The notes under the pieces: model-generated
What the model saw: only the letters and a program-made list of their open reading frames with translations
What the model was told of the DNA's origin: nothing
Database searches by the model: none
Assembly: GCF_001941485.1 (NCBI RefSeq)
Contig: NZ_CP009247.1
Coordinates: 2,232,001 to 2,296,000, forward strand
Origin: Corynebacterium frankenforstense DSM 45800
Lineage (GTDB): Bacteria; Actinomycetota; Actinomycetes; Mycobacteriales; Mycobacteriaceae
Direction: 5' to 3'
DNA length: 64,000 bases
Shown: positions 44,104-53,700 of the stretch, piece after piece
Layout: every line of letters starts with the position of its first letter
Position numbering within the stretch: the stretch's first letter is position 1
Program-made: the position numbers and the translations under genes

Positions 44104-45618
44104 GTGGACCAGGACCCGCAGGTAGGCCAGGCCGGCCAGGCAGACCAAGCCCGACAGGCAGGCCAGGCAGACCACGCCCAACAGTCAGGCCAGGCCGGGC
44201 GCACCGACGCCGAGCCGCTGACCCTCGTCTGGCTCCACGACGACCTCCGCCTCGCCGACAACCCCGCCCTGACCTGGGCCGCCGCCCGCGGCGCGGTCAT
44301 CGTCGTCCACGTCGACGAACCCGAGTCCGCGACCGGCGTGCGCGAGCCCGGCGAGGCCGCCGCGTGGTGGCTGGACCAGAGCCTCGGCAAGCTGGAGCAG
44401 CGCCTCAGCGCCCACCGCGTCCCGCTCATCCGGGCCCGCGGCGACGCCGCCACGCTCCTCCCCCGGCTGGCCCGGGTCACCGGTGCGGGCGCCGCGACCT
44501 GGCAGCACCGCCACCACGTCCCGCTCGCAAAACACGACGCCGCTGTCGCCGCCGCCCTGCGCGCCGCGGGCCTCACGGTCACCGAGCACCCCGGCCACCT
44601 GCTGACCGAGCCGGCCGACGTGACCACGAAGCAGGGCGGCGCCTACCGCGTCTTCACCCCGTTCTCCCGGCGCGCCGGAGAACTCATCGACACCCCCGGC
44701 GCGCTCGGCGCGCCGCTGCCGGAGCCCGCACTGCACGGACCCGGAACGGACATTGCCGACGCCGCGCGGCGCGACGTCGGCAATCGAGGGGACGTGGCGC
44801 GGCGACGCGACGTCTCCCTGGAACGCCACAACACCCCCGGTGAGGAAGCCGCGCGGGCGCGGCTGGCGGAGTTCCTGCGCAAGCTCGTCGAGGGGCCCGG
44901 CTACGAGAAGGGCCACGACTTCCCGGCCGTGGACGCGACGAGCGGGCTCTCGGCGCACCTGCGGTTCGGGGAGGTCAGCCCCCGCGAGGTGTGGGTGACC
45001 GTGGCGGAGCTCGCCGACAGGGAGCCCAAGGCCGCCGGCGACGCGCATGCGTTTCTGCGGCAGCTGCTGTGGCGCGACTTCGCGTGGCACCGGCTGCACC
45101 ACCACCCGGACATGGCGTGGGTGAACATGCGCTCCCGCTTCGACGACTTCGGCTGGGAGTACTTCCCCGCCGACGGCCCCGCCGAGCACCGTGAGGACCT
45201 CGAGCGCTGGCAGACCGGGCGCACCGGGATCCCGCTGGTGGACGCCGGGATGCGCGAGCTGGCCGAGACGGGGCGGATGCACAACCGGGTGCGGATGGTC
45301 GTCGGCAGTCTGCTGACCAAGAACCTGGGCATCCACTGGCGCCACGGCGAGGAGTGGTTCTGGCAGCGGCTCGTCGACGCAGACCACGCGGCCAACCCGT
45401 TCAACTGGCAGTGGGTCGCCGGCTGCGGGGACGACGCCGCGCCGTACTTCCGGATCTTCAACCCCGTCACGCAGGCCGAACGCTTCGACCCGGACGGCGA
45501 ATACGTGGCGCGGTGGGTGCCTGAGCTGGGCACCGACGCCTATCCGGAGCCGATGCTGGACCTGAAGGCCTCGCGACGCCGCGCGCTGGCGGCCTACGAG
45601 CGCATCAAAGACCGCTGA
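44104..45618 (+). CDS. phr: Deoxyribodipyrimidine photo-lyase
   Basis: This 504-residue photolyase repairs pyrimidine dimers with blue light. The N-terminal half has the antenna domain (TLVWLHDDLRLADNPAL near residue 40). The C-terminal FAD domain has LRFGEVSPREVW, WRDFAWHRL, GIPLVDAGMREL, MHNRVRMVVGSLLTKNL and WFWQRLVDADHAANPFNWQWVAG. The first 35 residues are a Gln/Ala repeat (GQAGQADQARQAGQADHA) coded by a short tandem repeat. Near residues 217-235 the segment DIADAARRDVGNRGDV is coded by an inverted pair of the dispersed motif and is absent from typical photolyases. Confidence 0.92.
   Translation: MDQDPQVGQAGQADQARQAGQADHAQQSGQAGRTDAEPLTLVWLHDDLRLADNPALTWAAARGAVIVVHVDEPESATGVREPGEAAAWWLDQSLGKLEQRLSAHRVPLIRARGDAATLLPRLARVTGAGAATWQHRHHVPLAKHDAAVAAALRAAGLTVTEHPGHLLTEPADVTTKQGGAYRVFTPFSRRAGELIDTPGALGAPLPEPALHGPGTDIADAARRDVGNRGDVARRRDVSLERHNTPGEEAARARLAEFLRKLVEGPGYEKGHDFPAVDATSGLSAHLRFGEVSPREVWVTVAELADREPKAAGDAHAFLRQLLWRDFAWHRLHHHPDMAWVNMRSRFDDFGWEYFPADGPAEHREDLERWQTGRTGIPLVDAGMRELAETGRMHNRVRMVVGSLLTKNLGIHWRHGEEWFWQRLVDADHAANPFNWQWVAGCGDDAAPYFRIFNPVTQAERFDPDGEYVARWVPELGTDAYPEPMLDLKASRRRALAAYERIKDR
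44751..44786. repeat. Palindrome of two dispersed motifs inside phr
   Basis: Forward ATTGCCGACGCCGCGC (44752-44767) and reverse GCGCGACGTCGGCAAT (44769-44784) face each other and form an almost perfect 15-16-bp stem. The pair stays in frame with phr. Confidence 0.85.
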
Positions 45619-45707
45619 GGCGCGGAATAAACTGACACTTTTCTGACACTCCGGCCGGCCTCATCGAGTGCGCAGCCAGGACAACCACCGCTGACCGGCG
45701 GAAACAG

Positions 45708-45780
45708 AGCTGGAGACGGGACTTGAACCCGCAACCTACGGTTTACAAGACCGTTGCGCTACCAATTGCGCCACTCCAGC
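45708..45780 (-). tRNA. tRNA-Thr (UGU)
   Basis: On the minus strand the gene starts GCTGGAGTGGCGCAATTGG (D arm), has the anticodon loop CTTGTAA (anticodon TGT, threonine ACA codons) and the T arm GCGGGTTCAAGTCCCGT. The acceptor arms GCTGGAG and CTCCAGC pair fully; the discriminator base is T. CCA is not encoded. It lies just upstream of and antisense to thrE, between phr and thrE. Confidence 0.95.
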
Positions 45781-45963
45781 GGACCACCCGCCGCCATGAG
45801 GCGTACGGGCGACGCAGAAAGCCTACCTTGTGGACTTCTTCGCGCACCACGTCCCCCGGCGCTAGAGTACGGGGCGTCGCCCGCGGGCGGCACGTCGCCG
45901 CCGTGCCTGAACGCGCGGCACGCCCCGTTGGTAGACGTTGGTAGAAAGGCCCCGCTCACCGCC

Positions 45964-47514
45964 GTGTCCAGTCTCTTCGCGCGCCTGCGCAGCTGGAGCA
46001 AGCGGCCCGTGTCCCTCGCGACCGTCGACGTCGCGCACACCGCGCCGCCCTCCCCGTTCGCCCCGATCGACCTGACCGACCGCGCGCAGGTCGCCGCCGT
46101 GATGGACATCGCGGCACGCATCGGCGACATCCTGCTCAGCTCCGGGACGTCCAACGCGGACACGAAGGTGCAGATGCGCGCGGTGACCTCGGCCTACGGC
46201 CTGTACTGGTGCCACAGCGACATCACGATGAACAACATCACGATCTTCGCGCAGATCGGCACCGTGCAGAAGCAGCCCGTCACCGTCTTCCGCGTCGTGC
46301 GCTCGCTGACCACCGACTTCTCCAAGCTCTCCGCCGTCGACCGGCTCATCCGCTCCATCCAGGACGGCACCACCCCGCCCGAGGCCGCCGAGAAGGCCCT
46401 CGACGAGCTCGAGCCCAAGCGCGGCGTCTACGGCCCGCTGACCGCCGTCTTCGGCTGGGGGCTGCTCGGCGGCGCGGTCGCGATCATGCTCGGCGGCTCC
46501 TGGCTCGTCGGCCTGATCGCGTTCGTCACCTCGATGCTGATCATGGGCGTGGGCAAGCTGCTCAACTGGTACGGGCTGCCCTACTTCTTCCAGTGCGTCG
46601 CCGGCGGCATCATCGCCACCATCCCGGCCGCCGTGGTCTGGGCGCTGGTGGAGAACCACGCCGCGGAGATGAGACCGAGCCAGATCGTGGCCTCGGGGAT
46701 CATCGTGCTGCTGGCCGGCCTGACGCTCGTGCAGTCGATCCAGGACGCCATCACCGGCGCACCCGTGACCGCCGGCGCCCACTTCTTCGAGACCCTGCTG
46801 TTCACCGGCGCGATCATCGCCGGCGTCGGCATCGGCCTGCAGCTTGCGGACCTGGTCGGCGTGGACCTGCCGCCGCTGGAGGCGGTGTCCACCCGCAACC
46901 CGCAGACCTACCCGGTCCGCGTCATCGCCGCCGCGCTGACCGTCATGGGCTTCGCCATCGGCTCCTACGCCGAGTGGTCCGCGGTCGCCCTCTCCGGCCT
47001 CGTCGGCGCGTTCGGTGCCGCGATGTACCACGGCATGGTGATGTTCCTCGGCTTCGGCGACGTCACCGCCTCCTCCCTGGCCGCCGTGGCCATCGGCCTG
47101 ACCGGTGGCCTCTTGGCACGCCGCTTCCGGGTCCCGCCGCTGATCTCCGCGATCGCCGGCATCACCCCGCTGCTGCCGGGCCTGGCGGTCTACCGCGGCA
47201 TGTACGCGGCGATGTCGGACCAGATGCTGCTCGGCTTCACCAACATCGTGCGCGCGCTGGCCATCGCCTGCGGCCTGGCCGCCGGCCTGGTCCTCGGCGA
47301 GTGGATCGCCCGCCGCATCCGCCGCCCGCACGTCTTCCGCCCCTACCGCGCGCTGCGCCGCGCCGGGCGGGTCACCTTCGCCCAGGCCAAGCGTGCCGCC
47401 GCGCGTCGCGACGCCCGCATCGCCGCCGAGGCCCGCGCCGTGCGCCCCCGCCAGCGCTGGCTGCCCCCACGCCCCCAGCGCCGCCACCGCCCCGAGGACC
47501 CCGGCCAGCCCTAG
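45964..47514 (+). CDS. thrE: Threonine/serine exporter ThrE
   Basis: This 516-residue membrane protein exports threonine and serine by proton antiport. The N-terminal cytoplasmic domain has APIDLTDRAQVAAVMDIAARIGDILLSSGTSNADTK, very close to the C. glutamicum protein as I recall it, and the membrane half has ten hydrophobic segments with ITGAPVTAGAHFFETLLFTG and ITPLLPGLAVYRGMYA. The C-terminal 45 residues are basic (RRPHVFRPYRALRRAGR onward). I start at the GTG at 45964, 14 nt after AGAAAGG; the family N-terminus begins about here. TAGAGT near 45864 is a possible -10. Confidence 0.93.
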   Translation: MSSLFARLRSWSKRPVSLATVDVAHTAPPSPFAPIDLTDRAQVAAVMDIAARIGDILLSSGTSNADTKVQMRAVTSAYGLYWCHSDITMNNITIFAQIGTVQKQPVTVFRVVRSLTTDFSKLSAVDRLIRSIQDGTTPPEAAEKALDELEPKRGVYGPLTAVFGWGLLGGAVAIMLGGSWLVGLIAFVTSMLIMGVGKLLNWYGLPYFFQCVAGGIIATIPAAVVWALVENHAAEMRPSQIVASGIIVLLAGLTLVQSIQDAITGAPVTAGAHFFETLLFTGAIIAGVGIGLQLADLVGVDLPPLEAVSTRNPQTYPVRVIAAALTVMGFAIGSYAEWSAVALSGLVGAFGAAMYHGMVMFLGFGDVTASSLAAVAIGLTGGLLARRFRVPPLISAIAGITPLLPGLAVYRGMYAAMSDQMLLGFTNIVRALAIACGLAAGLVLGEWIARRIRRPHVFRPYRALRRAGRVTFAQAKRAAARRDARIAAEARAVRPRQRWLPPRPQRRHRPEDPGQP

Positions 47515-47824
47515 GACGGAGATTTCCGACGTCCCGTGCTCCGCCGTCGGCGCATCCCGCGCCGTCAGTGCCCCATCGGCGGTGCGATCCCCCACCGCCG
47601 GCGCATCCCCCGATCCCGCCGTCGGCGCGCCCGCGCCGACGCCCCACACACCCACGCCGCGCGGGCTCGCGACGGGGCCCGGCGCGCGGCGTCGTCAATT
47701 GAGCGCCCGATACCCCCTAACCAGGGCCGTCGGGCCGGCTCGGGGCCGGTGGCGTAGAATGGTGGCCCTGTCGGCCGGGCCCGTCCCGGCCTCTCACATG
47801 CCCGCGCCAGTTCCAGGAGGATCC
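47515..47824 (+). promoter_or_regulatory. Spacer with dispersed motifs and promoter of the H1-like gene
   Basis: A forward dispersed motif (TTTCCGACGTCCCG at 47523) lies directly after thrE, and a reverse variant (CGTCGTCAATTGA at 47690) is at the other end of a degenerate CCGTCGGCGC-rich stretch. TAGAAT at 47755-47760 is a good -10 and AGGAGG lies 4 nt before the GTG at 47825, so the leader is about 58 nt. Confidence 0.55.
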
Positions 47825-48214
47825 GTGCCGCCCAAGGTCACCGAGAACCGTCCCAGCCCCGAGTCGCTGCACAAGGTCGAGGAGGAGACCGCCGCCTCCG
47901 CCCGCGGCGTCGTCGCCAGCTACGCCGAGGACGTCGTCGACGGGGTGACCCTGATGTGCATGCTCGGCGTGGAGCCGGAGGGCCTGAACTACCGCAAGTT
48001 CGCCGAGGCCCACGGCCTGCCCGACCCGGCCGAGGAGGAGAAGGGCAAGAAGTCCTCCAAGAAGTCGTCGAAGAAGGGCTCCAAGAAGTCGACGAAGAAA
48101 TCGTCGAAGAAGGCGTCCAAGAAGTCCACGAAGAAGACGACCAAGAAGGCCGCCAAGAAGTCGACGAAGAAGACGACGAAGAAGGCGTCCAAGAAGTCCA
48201 CGAAGAAGTCCTAG
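47825..48214 (+). CDS. Histone-H1-like lysine-rich protein upstream of otsA
   Basis: This 129-residue protein has an ordered N-terminal part (about 1-70) with SARGVVASYAEDVVDGVTLM and GLNYRKFAEAHGLPDP, followed by a C-terminal tail of nearly pure Lys, Ser, Thr and Ala with about 14 copies of the unit SKK/TKK. The tail resembles histone H1 tails and the C-termini of actinobacterial DNA-binding proteins. Gene position between thrE and otsA is kept in C. glutamicum, where the product is hypothetical. DNA binding is inferred from the tail alone. The start is GTG with a strong AGGAGG. Confidence 0.75.
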   Translation: MPPKVTENRPSPESLHKVEEETAASARGVVASYAEDVVDGVTLMCMLGVEPEGLNYRKFAEAHGLPDPAEEEKGKKSSKKSSKKGSKKSTKKSSKKASKKSTKKTTKKAAKKSTKKTTKKASKKSTKKS

Positions 48215-48228
48215 GCGGTCGGCCCAGC

Positions 48229-49709
<1,481 letters not shown>

Positions 49710-49713
<4 letters not shown>

Positions 49714-50306
49714 CCTTCCGCTTTCCGACGTCGCGCCCGGGTGCGCGGGGCGGTTCCCGCGCGGTCGCGGGCGACTCCCGCGCGGCGGGTGCTTCCCGCC
49801 GTGGTGCCTCCCGCCGTGGTGCCTCCCGCCGTGGCGGTGCCCGCGCCGCCGGCGCGCTGGGCGCCGCGCTCGCCGTGGGGCTGCTCAGCGGCTGCGCGCA
49901 GGATCCCCTGATCGGCGAGACGACCTGGCAGGTCACCGCGATCTACACCGAGCCGGGGGCCACCGCCGCCGTGCCGGGCCCGGCCGCGGGCCTGGCCCAG
50001 CTGGCCTTCGGCACCTCGACGGTCAGCGGCTTCACCGGGTGTGTGCCGCTGCAGGCCGAGGCCGCCTACACCGACGCCGCCGGCGAGCGGCGAGACCCGG
50101 AGGACGCCGAGCGCGTCACCTTCTCGCGCGTGACCGTCAACGACGCCCCCGAGGACTGTGTGGGCGGGGCGCGCCACGTCCACGACGAGCTGGTGGCCCT
50201 GCTGGACGGCCCCTTCGAGATCTCACACCCCGGCGACTCCGAGATGGTGCTCACCCAGGTCTCCGACGCGATCGACGCGCCGGCGATCCGCCTCGTCGCG
50301 GGCTGA
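49710..50306 (+). CDS. Secreted lipoprotein between otsA and otsB
   Basis: The 198-residue product has an Arg/Ala/Gly-rich N-terminus, a hydrophobic stretch and the lipobox LLSGC with Cys62. The mature part has a [11 protein letters not shown] start, and two pairs of cysteines are possible (TGCVPL, EDCVGG). Its layout hints at META/HslJ-like lipoproteins, but I do not recognise it firmly. The signal region contains [15 protein letters not shown], coded by a 15-bp tandem repeat, and a dispersed motif at 49722. An equivalent gene sits between otsA and otsB in C. glutamicum. Its ATG overlaps the otsA stop. Confidence 0.7.
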
Positions 50307-50478
50307 CAGCGCGCCCGGTTCCGGCCGCGCCCGGTTCCGACCGCATCCGGTTCCGGCCGCCCGGCGCACCGTCTCGCGCGCCTGAGACCCGGCTCCACTT
50401 CCCCGCGCGGCGCGGGGTGCGCCACAGGCGGGGCCGACCGCTGGGTCCGCGGGCCGGGCTGCCGATAGCATGAGCGCC

Positions 50479-51255
50479 ATGAACCACGACCAGGCTTCCA
50501 CGCCCACCTCGTCAAAGTCCGCCCCCACCGTCGCCGAGCTCGCGGCCGTCGACCGCCTGCTGGTGGTCTGCGACTTCGACGGCACCCTGGCCTGGCACAG
50601 CTCGGACCGGCTCAACGTCCCGGTCGACGAGAACGCCATCGAGGCGCTGCGTCGCCTGGCCCTGATGCCGGGCACCGACGTGGTGATCCTCTCCGGGCGC
50701 ATGATGGCCGAGCTGTCGGAGATCTGCCCGCTGGATCCCCCGGTGCGCAAGGTCGGCTCCCACGGCGCCGAGCCGGAGGGCTCGGAGAACCTGCTGACCG
50801 ACGGGCAGCAGGCCGCCCTCGACGCGATCACCGAGCAGCTCGAGGCGCTGTGCGAGGGCAACCCCTGCTTCGTGGAGTTCAAGCCCTTCCAGCGCGGCCT
50901 GCACTACCGCCCGGTCGCCGGCACCCCGATGGCCGAGCAGATGCGCCAGGCCGCGCTGAACATCGACCCGCACGGCGCTCACATCACCGACGGCCGCATG
51001 ATCGTCGAGTTCTCCGTCTCGGACGCGACGAAGGGCACCTGGATCGCCGCCGAGCGCGAGCGCCTCAACCCGGACGCGACCGTCTTCCTCGGCGACGACA
51101 CCACCGACGAGCGCGGCTTCGCGGTGCTCAGCGAGAACGACCTGGGCGTCAAGGTCGGCGAGGGCGAGACGAAGGCGCGCGCCCGCGTGGCGGACATCCC
51201 CGGCGTGGCCGCGTGGCTCACCGAGCTTGCCGACGCCCGCGCCGCGCGCGCCTAG
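50479..51255 (+). CDS. otsB: Trehalose-6-phosphate phosphatase
   Basis: OtsB removes the phosphate from trehalose-6-phosphate to give trehalose. The 258-residue HAD-fold protein has motif I CDFDGTLAWHS, motif II VILSGR, and motif IV LGDDTTDERGF. An ATG 9 nt upstream is in frame, but TAGCAT (50466-50471) is 7 nt before the ATG at 50479, so I start there; the mRNA is probably leaderless. The gene ends in a TAG that overlaps the ipsA stop, with both stops using the palindrome CTAG. The C-terminus includes a dispersed motif (51227). Confidence 0.93.
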   Translation: MNHDQASTPTSSKSAPTVAELAAVDRLLVVCDFDGTLAWHSSDRLNVPVDENAIEALRRLALMPGTDVVILSGRMMAELSEICPLDPPVRKVGSHGAEPEGSENLLTDGQQAALDAITEQLEALCEGNPCFVEFKPFQRGLHYRPVAGTPMAEQMRQAALNIDPHGAHITDGRMIVEFSVSDATKGTWIAAERERLNPDATVFLGDDTTDERGFAVLSENDLGVKVGEGETKARARVADIPGVAAWLTELADARAARA

Positions 51256-52355
51256 GCGGTTCCCTTCCGCGGGGCGGCCACGGTCGCCCCGGGGGCGAAG
51301 GTCGTGTCCAGCACGACGCGCTCGTGTTCACGGGCGTGGTCTGACAGGCGGGCGTCGACGGCGTCGGCGAGCAGGCGTGCGGCCACCTTCCCCTTCTCCA
51401 CGTTGGGCTGCACGACGGTGGTCAGCCCCGTCTCCAGGGCGCGCGAGACCCCGTCGAAGCCGGTGACCGAGAGCTCGCCGGGCACGTCGATGCCGTGGTC
51501 GCGGGCGTAGTCGAGCACGCCGAAGGCCATCGAGTCGGTCGTGCAGGCCACCGCGGTGATCCCGGGGTGGGCCTCGAGGAGCTCGTGGGCGGCGTCGTAG
51601 GCGTTGCGGGGGTCGTTGATGTGCCGGGTGACCACAGGCACGGTGGCCGGGTCGACTCCGGCGGCGGCCAGCTCGTCGAGCACGCCGCGGATGCGGTCGC
51701 GCTGGATGTGCAGGGCGGCCCGGTCCAGCTGGTCGAGGTCGACCGCGCCCGAGGTCGGCTCGGCGAGCAGGCGGATGGCCAGCACGCCGACGCGGCGGTG
51801 GCCCGCGTCGACCAGGGCGCGGGCGGCCGGGGCGATGGCGGTGCGGTCGTCGATGCCGACGAAGTCGGCGCCGGCGACGTCACCGGGCTGGCCGCAGACG
51901 ACCACGGGCAGCCCGCGGCCCTGGGCGGCGGAGAGGTAGGGGTCGCCCTCCGCGACGGAGTAGACGAGGAAGCCGTCGACCACGGCGGCTGCCACGGGCG
52001 AGGTCGGTGAGGTCGCGTCCGGGCCGACGGGGATCAGGGTCAGCGAGGTCTGCGTGCCGGCGGTGGCCTCGGCGACACCGGCGAGGAAGTCCACGGAGGC
52101 GCGGTCCTCGAAGGCGTAGGTGAGGTCCTCGGTGAGCACCACCCCGATCGCGCCGGTGCGCTTCGTGCGCAGGGAGCGGGCGGCCGGGTCGGGGCCCTGG
52201 TAGCCGCGGGCGACGGCGGCGGCGAGGATGCGCTCGCGCAGCTCCGCGGAGAGCTGTTCGGGGTGGTTGTAGGCGTTGGAGACCGTCGTGCGCGAGACCC
52301 CGAGGTCGGCGGCCAGGGAGGCCAGGGTGGGGTGACGCTGCGATCGACGGGGCAT
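51252..52355 (-). CDS. ipsA: LacI-family regulator, IpsA-like
   Basis: This 367-residue regulator has the helix-turn-helix PTLASLAADLGVSRTTVSNAYN near the start and a full sensor domain (VVVCGQPGDVAGADFVGIDD, TAVACTTDSMAFGVLDYARDHG). Its position next to otsB and the zinc transporter matches IpsA of C. glutamicum, which responds to inositol and controls ino1 and inositol-derived lipid synthesis. The start MPRRSQRHPTL is chosen over an upstream GTG/ATG region because TAGGCT lies 8 nt before it. It is convergent with otsB. Confidence 0.82.
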   Translation of the reverse strand: MPRRSQRHPTLASLAADLGVSRTTVSNAYNHPEQLSAELRERILAAAVARGYQGPDPAARSLRTKRTGAIGVVLTEDLTYAFEDRASVDFLAGVAEATAGTQTSLTLIPVGPDATSPTSPVAAAVVDGFLVYSVAEGDPYLSAAQGRGLPVVVCGQPGDVAGADFVGIDDRTAIAPAARALVDAGHRRVGVLAIRLLAEPTSGAVDLDQLDRAALHIQRDRIRGVLDELAAAGVDPATVPVVTRHINDPRNAYDAAHELLEAHPGITAVACTTDSMAFGVLDYARDHGIDVPGELSVTGFDGVSRALETGLTTVVQPNVEKGKVAARLLADAVDARLSDHAREHERVVLDTTFAPGATVAAPRKGTA

Positions 52356-52452
52356 GGCACCAGAGCCTACGCGCCCGGGACACATGCGTCGGGACGCTTT
52401 TTCAATACGTTTTCATGTTGACACCCGTTTTCATTAATGGTTCCTTGGGGTC
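52356..52452. promoter_or_regulatory. Divergent ipsA / zinc-transporter control region
   Basis: The region is AT-rich. It has the direct repeat CGTTTTCATG / CGTTTTCATT (52408-52417 and 52426-52435), TTGACA at 52418-52423 and TTAATG at 52435. A zinc-responsive (Zur) site is plausible given TTTTCATTAATG, but I cannot confirm it against a consensus. On the minus strand TAGGCT lies 8 nt before the ipsA ATG. Confidence 0.45.
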
Positions 52453-53673
52453 ATGCGAAAGACTTTCTCCCCGAAGCCGGCCGCCCGCCGAGGCGGCCTG
52501 ATCCGCACGGCCGCCGCCCTCGGCGCGGCCGTACCCCTCACCGCCGGCCTGGCGGCGTGCTCCTCGGACTCCGCCGAGGGCCCGAACGCCGGCGGCGACA
52601 CCGACAACCCGGACGCCGAGATCAAGGTCGTCGCGTCGACCTCCGTGTGGGGCGACGTGGCCCGCGCGGTCACCGACGACGAGCGCGTGGCCGTCACCCC
52701 GGTGATCACCGGCGACGACGTCGACCCGCACCACTTCGAGCCGACGGCCGCCGACATGGCGCGCGCCGAGGAGGCCGACATCGTCGTCGTCGGCGGTGGC
52801 GGCTACGACGCCTGGCTCTACGAGCCGCTCGCCGAGAAGGGCGAGGAGGCGCCGCTGATCGTGCACGCCCTGGACCTCGTCGGTCACCACCACCACGAGC
52901 ACGGTGAGGGCGAGGGTCACGACCACGAGCACGGTGAGGGCGAGGGTCACGACCACGAGCACGGTGAGGCCGAGCACGACCACGAGCACGCCGAGGGTCA
53001 CGACCACGACCACGAGCACGCCGAGGGCGAGCACAGCCACGACGAGGCCGAGGGCCACGACCACGGCGACACCGAGGCCCACGAGCACGAGCACAACCAC
53101 GGCCACGCGGACGCCGAGGGCGACCCCGCCGGCCGCGACGCCGAGGGCCACGTCGACGCCGAGGCCAACGAGCACGTCTGGTACGACCCGGAGTCCGTCG
53201 CCGACGTCGCCGAGGACGTCGCCGAGGCGATCCACGAGATCGACCCGGACATCGAGACGCACGCCGAGAAGGTCGAGGAGCGCCTGGACGGCCTGCACGA
53301 GAAGCTGCACGGCATGCCCGCCATCCGCGTCGCGCAGACCGAGCCGATCGCCGACCACCTGCTCGCCCACTCGGACGTCCAGGAGGTGACCCCGGAGGGC
53401 TTCCGCCGCACCACGCTCAACGAGGGTGAGCCCTCGGCCGCCGACGCCGCCGCCTTCCTCGACGCCATCGACAACGACGAGATCGACCTGCTGGTCTACA
53501 ATCCGCAGACCGCCACGGACCTGACCGACCGCCTGCGCGACACCGCGGAGAAGAAGGGGATCACCATCGTCGAGATCCCGGAGACCCCGCCGAGCGACAA
53601 GAACTTCCTCGACTTCTTCACCGAGACCGTCGACAATCTCACACAGGCCGCTGACAGTTCCGAAGCTGCTTAA
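52453..53673 (+). CDS. znuA: Zinc-binding ABC lipoprotein with long His-rich loop
   Basis: This 406-residue binding protein has a lipobox GLAAC (Cys36) and the class III metal-binding layout: VASTSVWGDVARAV, DPHHFEPTAADM near residue 95 and HVWYDPESV near residue 235. Between about residues 145 and 218 lies a loop of some 70 residues with about 30 histidines and many Glu/Asp, coded partly by 30-bp repeats. Zinc or manganese is the likely substrate; the histidine loop favours zinc. It is followed by an AspT-type gene and then the ATPase and permease. Confidence 0.9.
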   Translation: MRKTFSPKPAARRGGLIRTAAALGAAVPLTAGLAACSSDSAEGPNAGGDTDNPDAEIKVVASTSVWGDVARAVTDDERVAVTPVITGDDVDPHHFEPTAADMARAEEADIVVVGGGGYDAWLYEPLAEKGEEAPLIVHALDLVGHHHHEHGEGEGHDHEHGEGEGHDHEHGEAEHDHEHAEGHDHDHEHAEGEHSHDEAEGHDHGDTEAHEHEHNHGHADAEGDPAGRDAEGHVDAEANEHVWYDPESVADVAEDVAEAIHEIDPDIETHAEKVEERLDGLHEKLHGMPAIRVAQTEPIADHLLAHSDVQEVTPEGFRRTTLNEGEPSAADAAAFLDAIDNDEIDLLVYNPQTATDLTDRLRDTAEKKGITIVEIPETPPSDKNFLDFFTETVDNLTQAADSSEAA

Positions 53674-53700
53674 TTCGTGACCAGGTAATAGACTCGTCAG

